In this document: one piece after another, positions 36,546-48,766 of the stretch
Position numbering within the stretch: the stretch's first letter is position 1
How the letters are laid out: every line of letters starts with the position of its first letter
Assembly (NCBI GenBank): GCA_002794785.1
Contig: NBBA01000008.1
Span: 1,178,001 to 1,242,000 of the forward strand
Reading direction: 5' to 3'
Source of the DNA: Coniferiporia sulphurascens
Taxonomy: Eukaryota > Basidiomycota > Agaricomycetes > Hymenochaetales > Hymenochaetaceae
DNA: 64,000 nt
Translations under genes and position numbers: made by a program
The notes under the pieces: model-generated
What the model saw: the letters and a program-made list of their open reading frames with translations, nothing else
What the model was told of the DNA's origin: nothing
The model's database searches: none

Positions 36546-39371
36546 ATGCCTGGCACCCTTGGTGACTCAATCATGCCTAGCATACCCCCTCATGTCCAGG
36601 AACGCCTCCCCACCCAGTTGAACGAGGATTTGTTAAAGGACACCCCTGCGGAGGCCCACTCATTCGATAAATCAGACTATCAGAGTGGTATACTTGATGA
36701 AAGGTGGAGTACTGGAATTAATGGCCCGGGACGTGCTATTCCAGAGATGGACTTACAGTTCTTTCTTGAGAACGTATTGCCTCCGCTTCGGTGTGGCTTC
36801 AACCCCATAGATGTTGTTAGTTGCCTCGTGGAGGATGGGGATATTGTAGATGGCTATTGGAAGCTATTTGAGAAACAACCAGAGAATATGCATGGCACGT
36901 GCGAGCCATTGGCCCTCGACCAACTTGCTAGCCTCTTCGATACCATTGTTCAAGCCGCGAACAAGAAGCCTCACTCCCATAGTCAAACACTTGCACTACA
37001 CGTCGAACCGAACCCTAGGCCTTCTTCGGGGAAGGGTAGCGTGAGCAGGCCTGGCGGCTATATGGTCTTGAAAGACGCTGAAGGCACAGACGCAGATTCA
37101 TGGTTTGACCTTGGCGTAACTATGGAGGCTGCGAACTCTAGCTGGAGGGAATTCCGCTATGAAGTGAGCTTGGACCTTAACTGACAACACACAAGCTTGA
37201 TATACCCCACAGAATATTGGAAAACAAGTATTCAATATGCAATATCTCATGAGCTCGGATCCTTGTAGACGCTCGGCATTTGGTATCACCATCGAAAATA
37301 GCGATATGAGATTGTGGTTTTGCTCTCGATCTGTTGTATTGGTGAGCAGAGGATTCAACTTCAGGACGGTAAGATGACTCTTATAAATTATGAGGTCGGG
37401 GCCGAGTTGACATGAAGCATAGGCCCACGAAACATTGGTCCGCGTCTTCCTTTCATTCGCCTTCGCATCTAAGACCGAGTTAGGATGGGACCCAACGATC
37501 TCCGTCACGACCGAAAACGGTAGTCGTACATATAACTTCACAGTTAAAGATCAAGTATTCAAATCAGTGAAGATCTTGTCAGACATAAGCGCCGATGCAG
37601 TAATTGGACGAGCAACAAGGGCGTTCATAGTCAAAGGGAAGGACGACAAACTTGCCGTTTTGAAAGACGTCTGGATTGACGACGATCGCGCCCCCGAACA
37701 TATTATACGGTCGAACATTCTCGCTGACATCGAGAAGAAGTTTGGTGAAGACGTTAGGAAGAGAGTAGCAAGATATCTCTTGACTCCGATAGTCGCTGAC
37801 TTCGTGAAGGTCGACAATCAGATTGACCACACGACCAAAGTACTTATGCGTGGGAGCGCTCCTTCCTTCGAGAACACGTTTGATCTCCTCGTTGTGAGAC
37901 CAGTCTTCAGTGCTGTGCGGTCTAGTACAGGGTATTCACAGACATCGGACCGGACAACCTACGAAGTTATGCATGGGTCTAGGAAGCATCTCCACCACCG
38001 GATTCATTACAGAATTGTGTTCAGGGAAATTGGTGTACCGCTGCACCAAGTGCGCAAGCTGTCCGATGTGTTCACGGTACTAGCAGATGTTTCGGAAGGT
38101 GGGCACCGCCTTTTTTTCTCTGATGTAAGAGTAAGGTATAACAGCAATCTATTCAGCCCTGGAGCACATACACGAGTGTAAATGGGTGCATCGAGATATC
38201 AGTGTGGGAAATGTCTATTTGTACGGCAATGGACGCGGTTGCCTTCGTGGCTTGCTTGGTGATCTAGAGTACGCGAAGAGAACGGACACCGATGGTAAAC
38301 ATGAAGTCCGGACTGTATGTTATCCTTATAAAGATATGTACGTTGCCTGTGTTAACATTACCAACTGTTTAGGGCACAAAGGCTTTCATGGCTGTCGAAG
38401 TTGAAGCACAGGTGTACAAATTTGCGCCCATAAAGAAGGGAGCAAAGGCACGTGTCGTCCAGAAATATGAAAACCGCATGGAATCTGTTAGGGAGCGAGA
38501 GGAGCTCAGTGATGCGGGAGAGGAGTTCGTTGGCCCGGTTGAGGATCTGGGCAGGGTGGGAAAACCGTATGTTGGAGAGATTCTTCATGGTGAAAGCGAA
38601 GACTTTAACGAAACGGAAAAGCCAGAGGATCCACATGGAGGCTTGGACGGTGCAGAAGAGGGTTTAGATGACATAATCGAAGGACATGGAGATACAATGA
38701 AAGACCCTAGCGACCAAAGCATTGGACAGAACGATGGCGAGGACGGACCAGAAACTGCGAGCGAGGACACTTCTTCTAGGGACAAGGGAGTCGACATTAT
38801 CGAGGAAGTTTCCAAAACCATGCAAAGTCTAGAGCTCAGTAATAAGCAGAGCCCGCCGCCGGAATTCCGCCTCGTCTACAATCGTCTACACGACATGGAG
38901 TCCGTATGGTGGGCTGCTATCTGGATGCTGTTTTTCCACGAGGACAAATCAGATAAAAGCGAAAGGACAGAGGCGGACACAAAGAATCAAATAGAGGCCG
39001 CGAATGTGCTCTTTCATCAACTGAATCCATTTGGACGATCCAATTTTTTCACGGACAATCTATTTTTTCAAGAGTCGTCACAAAGTCTTCCCCAATCATT
39101 CAAGAATATAATCGAACATCCGGGTTCTTTAGGAGAGATGCTCCTCGCTTTGTATACCGAGGCTGAGGCTACTCTTCCGAAAATCAATATAGAGGTGTTT
39201 GAGGGGGTAAACGGTGTTTTTAAGAAAGCCTTCCATGCTGCGAGGGATGAATCGTACGGTATTGAAATCGAACGCATTGGAGAGACGCCGGACGAACCGC
39301 CTCATTCAAACAAGCGTAAGGCGGGAGGCGATTTATCCCCGTCAGACGACGCGCGAAAGAGATCACGGTAG
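36546..39371 (+). CDS. FunK1-type protein kinase 2 (intact)
   Basis: Five exons, 36546-37163, 37213-37368, 37423-38098, 38157-38314 and 38373-39371, sum exactly to 868 residues plus stop. The layout equals kinase 1: leader with AIPEMDLQFFLENVLPPLR, nucleotide-binding half with IGRATRAFIVKGKDDKLAVL, catalytic loop WVHRDISVGNVYL at about residues 493-505, LLGDLEYAKR for the metal-binding loop, an acidic low-complexity insert, the VWWAAIWMLFFHEDKSDKS segment, and a basic end (KRKAGG...ARKRSR) that could be a nuclear signal. The DFG motif is replaced by GDLE, as is usual in this family. Substrates are unknown. Confidence 0.87.
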
Positions 39372-41543
39372 GTCTTTTGAAAAACTTGTATGTTCTTGAA
39401 CCCATTAACCTTGCCCCAGTTATTATGGAAGGAATATAACCTCTGGCGGAAACTAAACGAAAGAAAACGAAGCTCATCGGGGAATAAAGTTTACATATTG
39501 TATAATGATGTACGCAAGCACAAGAATACACCGCGCTCACTGTAGAGCCGATTATCGGTATGGCGTCCTCGTTAGCCGGAATCGTCTCATTGGATACTGT
39601 ATTTTAGCATCTATTTACACGAAGGATAAATTGTCGCCGTTGTCTTTGGCATCTCTATTGGAGCAAGCATTGTGCATGATACTAGCCAAGATAACTCCTT
39701 GCCCCGGCCCTATTCGTTCTTCGGTCCTTCCGAGTCCACTTCTGCACCGGCTGCCCCTAGAGAATATATGCAGTCACTCGTTGGTGGTAGACACATAGAT
39801 CACCGCGAATAAGTTAGGAGTTACGCAGTTGCGTAATGATAAACTTTAAGAAAAAGAGTGAGCGACGAAATCGCAGAGTACTACGTGATGTATGGTAAGC
39901 AAGCTCCGCTTATAAAATGGATCTACAGATTTGCAGCTTCCCATCTATGACGATCGACCTTCTTAAGTTCGACTACCACTACTGTAGTCGTCGTGCTGTC
40001 TTGATACGTACTATCAATTAAACAAAGCATTATTTTCTCTCTTGCTCATGCAATAATCTGGGGGAGGAAACTGGGAGGAATACGGGACCCCTCACGCGAC
40101 CGCGTCTAGGCCCGTGTTCTCTTCCGGAACCGCCACAAGCAGTCTGAAGACTTTGAACTACGATATCCGCCATATCCAGGCGAATGTTAATTCCCGGCGT
40201 TATAGATGGTCTCGTGAGTCGTATCTGACCTTCAAGGGCGTGCTTGTCTTTATTTCACGTAAAGCAGACCACAACAGGCTAAAAGACCTATAAATTTCAA
40301 ACCAGACCTCACGAAGCTCCAGGAGCTCCTTGACTGCTACCCACTTCATCGCGACCCTCAGCCCTTCTTCTATCTTGCCCTTAACTCTCTTCCCCCACCC
40401 CTTCATTTTCCTCCCACACCTCCTTTCTCTCCGTCCTCACAAATATTTGTTCGGCGCTCTGTCGACAAGTGCAACATACTCGCAATCGCAAGACGCTTCT
40501 TGAGCGTGCGACGGACGCCAGACCCAACGGGGAAGTCCAGAGAAGGTGCCTCTTCTCTGGACTTTCTCGTTGGCGCGACGTGAGGGATCTGGGAAGAACC
40601 ACTCAGACAAGTTCCTTTCCTTCATCCTACTCTTCCACAATTCTTATATTCCAGACTATGAAATCGCGAGACGCTACGGGCGTGCGACGGACGCAACGAC
40701 GATAGTGAGGAAGCTCTGGGAGACTGGCCATCTCCCTGGGTTTCTGCAGCTTGAGTTTGAGTGCGAAGGACTGGAGTGAGACATTTTGGCGAGTCACAGG
40801 TTTTTTTCAATTGCATTCCCTGTCCACTTGATTACTCCCCTAGATTCTACTCAAACGGGTTTACAATTGAGATTGAGGCTCTTGGGCGAGCGACATACAC
40901 GGGCCGACGCTGATGGGAGATGCCTCTTCTCTGGCCTTTCCTATCGGTGCCGTGCCTCGTCGCGTGGCAGAAGGCCTCTCACCTCTGCAGCTTTGACGCC
41001 CGACATTCTACGCTTTAGGGTTCTCCGTCACCTCTGCTTCCGTATGTTCAACAGTTATATCCTGCTGGGGTGTCCACCGGGCAAGGACAAAGCTGGAGGA
41101 GTGGCAGCCCCTTAAGCGCATGTCATGAAGACCTACTGATGTTTTTCTTCTGTTTTTCTTCTTTGCCTTGCCTCCTTGGTCCCTTCTGGCGAACAATCGC
41201 GTATGTGGATTTCGTGGAGCGAGATCCTTGCCTGGGAATCGCTATGAGCCAACCTCGTGGGTCTCCAGGCCAGGCTGTCGTCCTTGGACAAGGGAAGGAC
41301 AAGTGGAACACAGAGACCAAGAGGCAGCGGGAGACTTGACGAGCTACACATGAAAGCTTCCACGTCCCAATTTTCTTTTGTCGGATCTCCGTATCCTTCG
41401 GGAAAACCCTATATAACTTGAAACATTCGCGCAACATAAAATACTATACTACATACAAGAGTCATCTCCAAGAGCAAGAGCCTACAATGACCGCCGTGTT
41501 CTGACTGTAGAGTGCAAAGGAAGATCCTCGGGAGACAAAGCGG
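39372..41543. other. 2.2 kb without a supported gene
   Basis: The first ~200 bp duplicate the flank of kinase 1. At about 39857-39915 there is a degraded likeness of the kinase promoter block (ctacgtgatgta) followed by a TATA-like tataaaatgg, with no kinase frame after it. Between 40.48 and 40.96 kb several short motifs recur (cgtgcgacggacgc; gcctcttctctgg). I see no convincing protein on either strand. Confidence 0.45.
40524..40573. repeat. hairpin-forming inverted repeat, 22-nt arms and 6-nt loop
   Basis: The left arm at 40524-40545 and right arm at 40552-40573 are reverse complements with two mismatches around the loop gtgcct. Part of the right arm (cctcttctctgg) recurs near 40922. Confidence 0.75.
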
Positions 41544-43456
41544 CTAACTCGCGACAGTATCAGGTCGACTAGTGTTAGTGCCATCATGGTCTGAGTAGTG
41601 GTGTGGGGACAGCACATCAGAGGATTCGCTACGTGCCCGTTCATGAGACGGAAGCAGACTTTCTCGTACATCTGGGTTGGTATCGTATATTATCTCTCCA
41701 TGGGTATCGACGAGTTCCGGTCTTGCCACGTTCCACGTTGCTAGCGATATCGCCTCGGGCGGTCCATAGCATTCCGCTCGCAGGTTTATAAGGAGGTTTG
41801 GTGCAAGAAGTGTCATGATCGTCAGAACTACCGTCTGGTATGCGTTCATTTGACTCCCGATAAACCTAATGGCCTGCAAGGTGGTCAATATATTTCGGTC
41901 AGACATCAAAACCAGAGACGGAATGGTCACGGCGACCCTTGTGAATTCAATAGAACTCGTACGTACAGAACTATCAACCTCAATTTGGGTAATAAAGGAT
42001 AAGCACACCCCGATGGAGCATATCGTAAATATGCTACGATATATCTGATCAGCGCAGGCCTGGGTTTAACAGGATGAAAAATCTACTCACACAGCAAAGT
42101 ACGTTGCGGAATCTCTAGCTATAACTGCAGTAATGTCACGCGCCTGTAAATTTGCTCCACTTCCCAGGGTTGATGAAATGGCAAAACGGTCTCTGCCCGC
42201 TTGCCTAGTCTTCCTCAGCACCATTATAAAGAGGATCAATTCCACTAGGGAAGTGACCAGCCAGCCGGCAACGGATATGGGCCTAGACAATCTTGTGCAA
42301 GGATAAACGGGAGTTGCTCTGGTTATCAGGCCTCGTTTTCCAAAAGGCTTGCAAGCCTTTCCAATGCAAATAGATGCCGTCGCACCATCTGAAAAATGAC
42401 AGTTAAACCTCAGGAGGGGTCAGATGGAGAACACACTTACATGCGTAACCGAGCGGTTGTAAGGCGTCCACTCCTAATGAAACGAACGAGAGAAATATCA
42501 TGAGGAAGAGGATCCTCTTCTTCCTCCCATATAACGCATAGACGCGCATTTGCAAAATAACTTTCAAACACGGGTTATGGTCATGTTACAGCGTCAAAAG
42601 AACATGCGAGACCCACTCTCTGCGAACAAGATAACAAAGGGCCCAGGACCAACGTACAGATATCCATACAAACCTGTGGTCAGTCAGAAAGTTTAATCAT
42701 GGACGGAAGAGTGCTCTCACACAAGACCGAAGAGTTGTAGTAGGCAGTCTAAAATTCGGACATCAACACGAATTCGCGAAGGACGCAGAGACAAAAAAAA
42801 AACGAATTCTCACCAAAGTGCTGTCCGGGACATCCGAAAGGATTCCCGTGTCATTCCACGCTAATTCGAACATGCTGATAACCACGAGACTGTAATGAAC
42901 TATGAGAGACGCCAGATCTTGCTCGTGAGAACAATGACCGTTACTGTACACACATCAAGAATGGGGCACCCGTGTAACGTGTCTAATTAATTGAAAATGC
43001 AAAAATTAGTCGTCGTCCTCGACTGAGGGACAAGATAATGGAACCGACAAGCAAGTACATCACCTTCCCGGAGGACCAGCCTTTTGACTTCAAATTTTAC
43101 TAATCAATGGGCCGCAACGACTTTAATAGCAAAAGGACCTACCCATATGTACTCCTTCTGCTCGATGACCCGAATCAAAAGAGCTACTCGTTTGTATAAA
43201 TCAATGGAACTGACCTCTTTTGCAAAGTTTAAAGCTTTCGGGTTGTATGTCAGAACAAGTTGTGACGAGAAGACTTGACGAGCCTTACCGCAGTAATAGA
43301 AGAAAACGGTAACACAGCTAACTGTTACGTAAACGAGTTTAGTTGACTGCGCAGTTCGAGACCTTGAGTTTCTGCTGCCAATGCCAACATACCTTGAACT
43401 GCCTTGGCGATTGTTCCCTCCAAGGCATATCTCGTGGGGTCAAGATCCAGTGGCAT
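41544..43456 (-). CDS. DUF6533-type seven-helix membrane protein, copy D
   Basis: This is a fourth member of the family, 10 kb from the tandem trio and beyond the kinases. The start MPLDLDPTRYALEGTIAKAV aligns with copies B and C. Later exons carry MRVYALYGRKKRILFLMIFL, VTSLVELILFIMVLRKTRQ and the last-exon segment MNAYQTVVLTIMTLLAPNLL. The hydrophilic tail with RESLLPSHERARSES stops at 41544. The function is unknown; the family is predicted to be receptor-like. Not every intron phase was checked. Confidence 0.67.
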
Positions 43457-44060
43457 TGAAGTTTTACCAGGACAATTCACAGCATAGTCCTAGCAGAATT
43501 TGCAGCGGGATTGTCTCTCCGAGAGAAGACTCGGAGGGGTTCCTTGTCCAGGACAGTGTAGAGTCAGGCGAAAGGAGATACAAGGGAGTTTCGGGGGCTT
43601 TTTTTCGTTGAGACCACAATATGCGAGGTTTTATTTTGATGTATCAAAGGTTTGAAGACATAAGCATGCGTCGGGGTAGCAAGATGATGTTCTGGGTACA
43701 AGCGGGCGGTGGCTCTTCGCTCGCCCGAAGCTGAACATTTGATCGTGCACTCATACGTAATAGACTATACTTACGTAACTACCACAGAGAGTATCAGTGG
43801 GCGAGCACGCCGGAACTCGCCACAATAAAAAATCGATTAATATACATACGGTGTACACGCACACAGAGCGGGAAAGAAAATTACACAGGGGATAGTTTGG
43901 TGTACATATACGAAAATAGGCTACATACTGTATAGACACAGAACACATTATAAAACAGTTTTCTCCAGTTTGACGATGAGCAGTATCCGACAACTATGAA
44001 CGAACAGCTGAGAAAAGAAGAAAAATATGAGTTTAACAAACAGTAGTCTCGTCTGCCCAC
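43457..44060. other. intergenic
   Basis: This is the upstream region of receptor-like copy D and the 3' region of the next minus-strand gene. Nothing further is supported. Confidence 0.5.
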
Positions 44061-45139
44061 TCAATCTGGATAGTTCTCGGAGAGCCAGGCTTCGAGCCCA
44101 CGCACAAGGCGGCGCGCAGCAGTCTCGAGCTGCTCGTCACGCGTACGCTGCACCTCGACGATCGTGCGCCTCCCCGTGCGCGACGCGAGCACAAGTCCCG
44201 CGCTGCGCGGTGAGAACGAGCACGAGAGCGTGGTGAACGGCATCTTGCGCGTCACCTTCCCGTGACTTTTGCGCGCGGGGGGCTGTGCGCCGAGTGAGGG
44301 CTGGTGGTGGCTGGCGGTGGTGGGAGAACTGCACGAGGCGATGACGGCGTTACCGCTTGTGCTGACGGAGATGACGTTCTTGGCGACGCCGTATTGCCGC
44401 ACGAGGTCTTCGAGACGGGCGCGTGGCTGGAGCAGGTCGAATAGATCTTGGAACGCTTCTTCCCTCTGTAGTAGCAGATAGGGTTGGTTAGATTATCGTG
44501 CGTGGCATGGAGTGGAGTGGAGAAGGGCGAATAGAAGTTAACAAGATAATACATAGACGTACCTCGAGATGGAGCTCCGTGTCGTCCGCCCAGACGTCCT
44601 CGCGCACCTTGGCGGCGAGAAAGAGATCGAGCACCGGGGTCTCACGTTGGACAGATTCAACGGGAGAGACAAGGTATGACGGTGCTGGCGAATACGATGG
44701 CGAGGCCGGTGAGGGAGTTGCGGAGGAAAGCGGAAATGGATCGGAGGAGTATGGTTGTTTGACCATTGAGCTATATGCGGGGAGGTAGGTCGATCGCAGT
44801 ACATGCATACATGCTTCACATGACGAAGACGCAAGCGGAAGAAGAGGGTCCCTTAGCCATTATGTGAATAGTGAGAATACAATACTCACCAACATACAAC
44901 GGACGGCTTACGAGCCGCAGACTGACGGTCATCCAGTAGAGCACTTTACGCCGACGCTCAACGCTGCCCTGACAGAGTATCCGGTCCACGATGTACAGTA
45001 CGATATGAGGAGGAAGTGCTGCGAACGTCGTGTGGCGATGGGGCACGCTACCAGGGAAGGGTGGGAGCGGCGCGCCGTCCGCGCTGTACGGCGGGGGCGA
45101 GGGCAGCATGTGTAGTTGCTTCTCGTCAAGGACAACCAT
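44061..45139 (-). CDS. unnamed fungal protein, paralog 2 (intact)
   Basis: Three exons, 45139-44890, 44813-44563 and 44465-44061, sum exactly to 301 residues. It begins MVVLDEKQL and has an F-box-like stretch LPPHIVLYIVDRIL. Next come CMHVLRSTYLPAY and ETPVLDLFLAAKVREDVWAD, then EAFQDLFDLLQPRARLEDLV and the end TRDEQLETAARRLVRGLEAW. I recognise the general form as a conserved basidiomycete protein with no assigned function. The in-frame upstream ATG at 45232 is a less likely start because paralog 1 also begins MVVL. It is about 20 kb from paralog 1, in the same orientation. Confidence 0.75.
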
Positions 45140-46199
45140 ACTGCCTTGAGAGATTATAATGCGGGCAGGGGTGCAGAAGCGGAAACAAATGCGCAGTAGA
45201 TGGCTGCGTATTAGTGAGAGCGGATGAGCCACGGTCTGCTGTGTGCCCGAGCGAGACAGAGTAGTGGTCAGTCATAAAGCTGTGAATGCGTCACACGGCC
45301 CCAGTCACGAGGCTACAAACCTAATAATTGATACATTCAACTATTACTGACTTGAACACATTAGTAGCATAGTCGTACACGATGCTATCTTTCTATCGAC
45401 TGCTCCGCTCTTCGGGGAAAAGTCCGTGAAAACATACCAAACCATTTTATTGTCGCACCCCCCCCCACTGCGCGATCCCGCAGTGTCCTGCCAGCTACAT
45501 TGAGCTAAGGGCGATCAATGACTCCTAGGGGCAAGTCTGCATATCCCGGGGCAACAGCAGTCAGGGCCAAAAGTCCCAATTGGCCAGTATGATGCGGAGT
45601 GGGCACACTCCGTGGACCGAGAGATTGCGTAATGGCCTGTTCGTACTGTACCATACTTCGTGATCGGCAGAAGCGTCCCCGGGTAGCGCCTACCGTGTCT
45701 GTTTTGAAGGGGCCCTGAGAAATGGGAGTGGTAAAATACACCCCTGAGCAAGAACGTCGTCCATCGTGCACGCGAAGCCTGCGCGAGTGAAGGTACATTG
45801 CCAAGCTGGTTTGCGGGTCTTTCATGAGTCGCTCCTTCAGGATTATATTTCAAGTTGATTATCTTTGACACAGAAAACAACGAGTCCAAACTAAGCAAAG
45901 ATCCCACAAAAATCTTGATTACGAGAAGGGGCGCTAGTTGTCTTCATATGGGAAACAGAGAGTGATAGATCTAGTGTTCACGCAGAGATATTTTTGAGTG
46001 GTGGGAGAAATGCAGAGCGTTGGAAGTCTGTTCGGAGCGGGTGCGGCAAATGATGCGACATTTCGGCATCGGCACGGCAGAAGGACGGAGAGCATTGAGT
46101 CGGTGTAATCTATAGACTGTCGGCATGCATAAAGCTTGAGTGGTAAGGATCGATTCACTCAAGGCCAAGGACGTATCTAGTGGTAAGGCCCATCGTCAC
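45140..46199. other. intergenic flank of the LINE
   Basis: This is the upstream region of paralog 2. There is a poly-C tract near 45460. The open frames at 45.5-45.9 kb have no recognisable motif and I do not call them. Confidence 0.45.
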
Positions 46200-46212
46200 G
46201 GTCCCACTGCCA
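46200..46212 (+). repeat. 13-bp target-site duplication, left copy
   Basis: ggtcccactgcca is identical to 52887-52899 and brackets the LINE. Confidence 0.9.
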
Positions 46213-46405
46213 CACCCCTTGACCTCTGACCACCATCATCTCACCCTTTGCACAGCCACTTTTGCTGCCCCTAAACTCCCTGGGTTAACCACCCACACCA
46301 GTCCCCTCTCACAGTAGACATCCGTTGAGCTGTTTTTCAGTCAACTTCACCCCTATCCACTTCCCTATCCCACCTCCCCCTACCTGTTTTTCTCTTCTTT
46401 CCCCC

Positions 46406-48766
46406 ATGGCATCCTCTCAAACCCCATCTCTCAACAGCCCCAGATTCGCCAACACTCCCGAAGAAATGCATGCTTACAATTCTCTGTCTCCTAATATTCC
46501 TGCCTCTCACTCTCCTCCTCGACCTCTTCCATCTCCTCCTACTGAAACTACTAACCCTAACATAAACATTGAAATAACAGGTCATCTGCAAATCATTCCA
46601 TCATCTCAGTCTCCATCAGTTCTATCTATGCCAACATCCCAAGACCCATCCTACAATGCACACTTTCAAGATTTCTCTTTGACCTATGCTGATTATTCTG
46701 ATATTACTCTTGCTGCACCAACTGTTACTCCCATGGACGTTGTTTTTCCTCTTGATTCACAGTCCCTCATTCAAGCTGCCTCCTCTCCAACACATGAGGC
46801 CTCTCAGTCCACACACATGCCTGCCCCTATCCTTGCTCATCAAGCTTCCAACCAATCACATTTGTCCTTGTCCTCAGAACCTCCCACACGCCAACATCGG
46901 AACATCTGATTCACACCATCACCTGATGAAGAAGCACTGCAGGACCGTATTATTAAATCCGAGGCCCGTGACACTCTGGAGAATATTCTTGCCCCACGAT
47001 CTTTTGAAGAATGGACCTTAGCCATCGAGCAGATTCTGTCCCTCATTTCTAACACATGGCCTTCCTGCTTCAATCAACACCTCACTGACCACTCCATGAA
47101 TTCCCTCGCCAATGCCATTCAGCTTTTCCATCTCCATTTTGTTCTGTCGTCGACTTCTGTCACCATCGTCCACCCAGCTGAACCAACTTTGCCGATCATG
47201 TATCATAAAACCAACATCGATGATTCTGGCCAATTTGATTTCCACATCCGTAACCCAATCCTTTTTCCTAATTCCATTCAAGACAATGTCATCGAACCTG
47301 TTGCTGCTACCATAACTTCCGGCCCAAACTTCACCACCATCAGCTTGATGATTACAAATCTTCAGACGACTCTTCAGGAACAAGCCAACCAACATGCCTG
47401 TGACCTTGAACTTTGCATTACATCTCATATGGTTCAACTTGAAAATACTGTAGCCTCCTTTCGTCCTCCTAACAGCCCTCCTCATGCAACTGCATCAATT
47501 CCTCAACGCCGTGTTTCTTTTGAAGATGATAACTCACATGAACCTGATAACGTCAGCCAGGGTTTTATTCAGCCTCCCCCAGCACAAACACAAACGGCCA
47601 CTCGAACTCGACCTTCAGGTCCATGCCAGCGCACTCCATCCCCTGTTATATTCCGTAACCCCACTGCCAACCAACCCATCAGCCTTCTTTCCTATAAAGA
47701 TCATTTGGGCCTTAATATGTCATCTAATCAACCAAAACTACTACCTTCCACTCCTGCTTCAATATCCATGCTCACTCGATATGTCACTCGCTTTCAAGGA
47801 CAAAACATGCCTCTATCCTCTCGACCCAATTCGAAAACACTAATTGACTGTATCCAAGCTAAACTCGATCGAATCCCCATGGCACAACACATTCACATCA
47901 TTGGCACTGACTGGAACATGGCCGGAAATTGTATCTTTTCTTTCCCTAATACTATATCGGTCAACTCTATCAACTCTATTATTCCCGTCCTCAAGGAAGC
48001 ATTCGAACTATGACCTAATCATCCATTGACTATTACTTGGGACATCAAGTGGTCGAAAGTCATCCTTAGCAACATCATCACATCAAATGGTCCTAACCTT
48101 CCTATCTTTTCTGAACTCGAAATTCTTCGCTCGCTACTTCTCAACGATCTTTTCCACTCACTTAAAATCACTCAACCGCCATGCTGGGCTCGCAACCCAG
48201 AATTCATTACCAAACCACAATCATCTATATCTTTCGCATTCGAGGATCCTAATGGGGATTTATTATGTAAAGTTACCACTTCCGTCTTCTTTAATTTTGG
48301 TCAATCAACCATCCTGATCGTCTGGAAAGACAAACCACATTTTTTGCAGTGCACTAAATGCTGGAAATTTGGACATTTAACTATTAATTGTAATCAACCT
48401 CTAGGATGCCGATACTGCGCCTCTAAGCATCACCTTACGTCTCAACATCGGGAAATGTGCTCCGGCTGCTCTAGTGCTCACTATCAAGAAAACCAACCTT
48501 GCGACCATTTCCACTGCGTTAATTGCTCAGGGGCTCATCCTGCCGACTCAATAGATTGTCCACAACGGGCACTTTACTTTAATAGGAACCCAGCTCCCGT
48601 TCGCATGACACTGTCGTCTCCCCCGTCCCCAACAATCACCAATCCTAACCTTATTCATGTGCATCTGTCAAGACGCCAATTTATTTCCGACCTGGCTTTC
48701 GCTCAATCTATTTCTCCTTCTATGCAAGTCAACCCTCACAACTCAGTACACGAAGATACTCTATGA
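46406..48766 (+). pseudogene. LINE ORF1 (gag-like, CCHC knuckles) with two in-frame TGA
   Basis: A single reading frame from the ATG at 46406 (MASSQTPSLNSP) to 48766 is broken only by TGA at 46907-46909 and 48011-48013. The N-terminal half is Pro/Ser-rich. The C-terminal half has a globular region (ITWDIKWSKVILSNII) and then several knuckle-type Cys/His motifs: CTKCWKFGHLTINC (C-x2-C-x4-H-x4-C), CRYCASKHH, CSGCSSAHYQENQPC and CVNCSGAHPADSIDC. The presumed role is binding element RNA. The stop codon overlaps the ORF2 start as ATGA. Confidence 0.85.

Noticed and set aside
40200..41440. Several 60-110 codon frames on both strands
   Set aside because: No motif, no splice-compatible neighbours, and they overlap the hairpin and short repeats.
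45480..45910. Long open frames on the minus strand and rRNA-like wording of the DNA
   Set aside because: I could match no conserved rRNA segment, and the frames have no protein-like motif or intron pattern.
46325..46405. Earlier ATG of LINE ORF1
   Set aside because: The segment before 46406 is low-complexity leader; the ATG at 46406 is the better start, although the upstream one is in frame.
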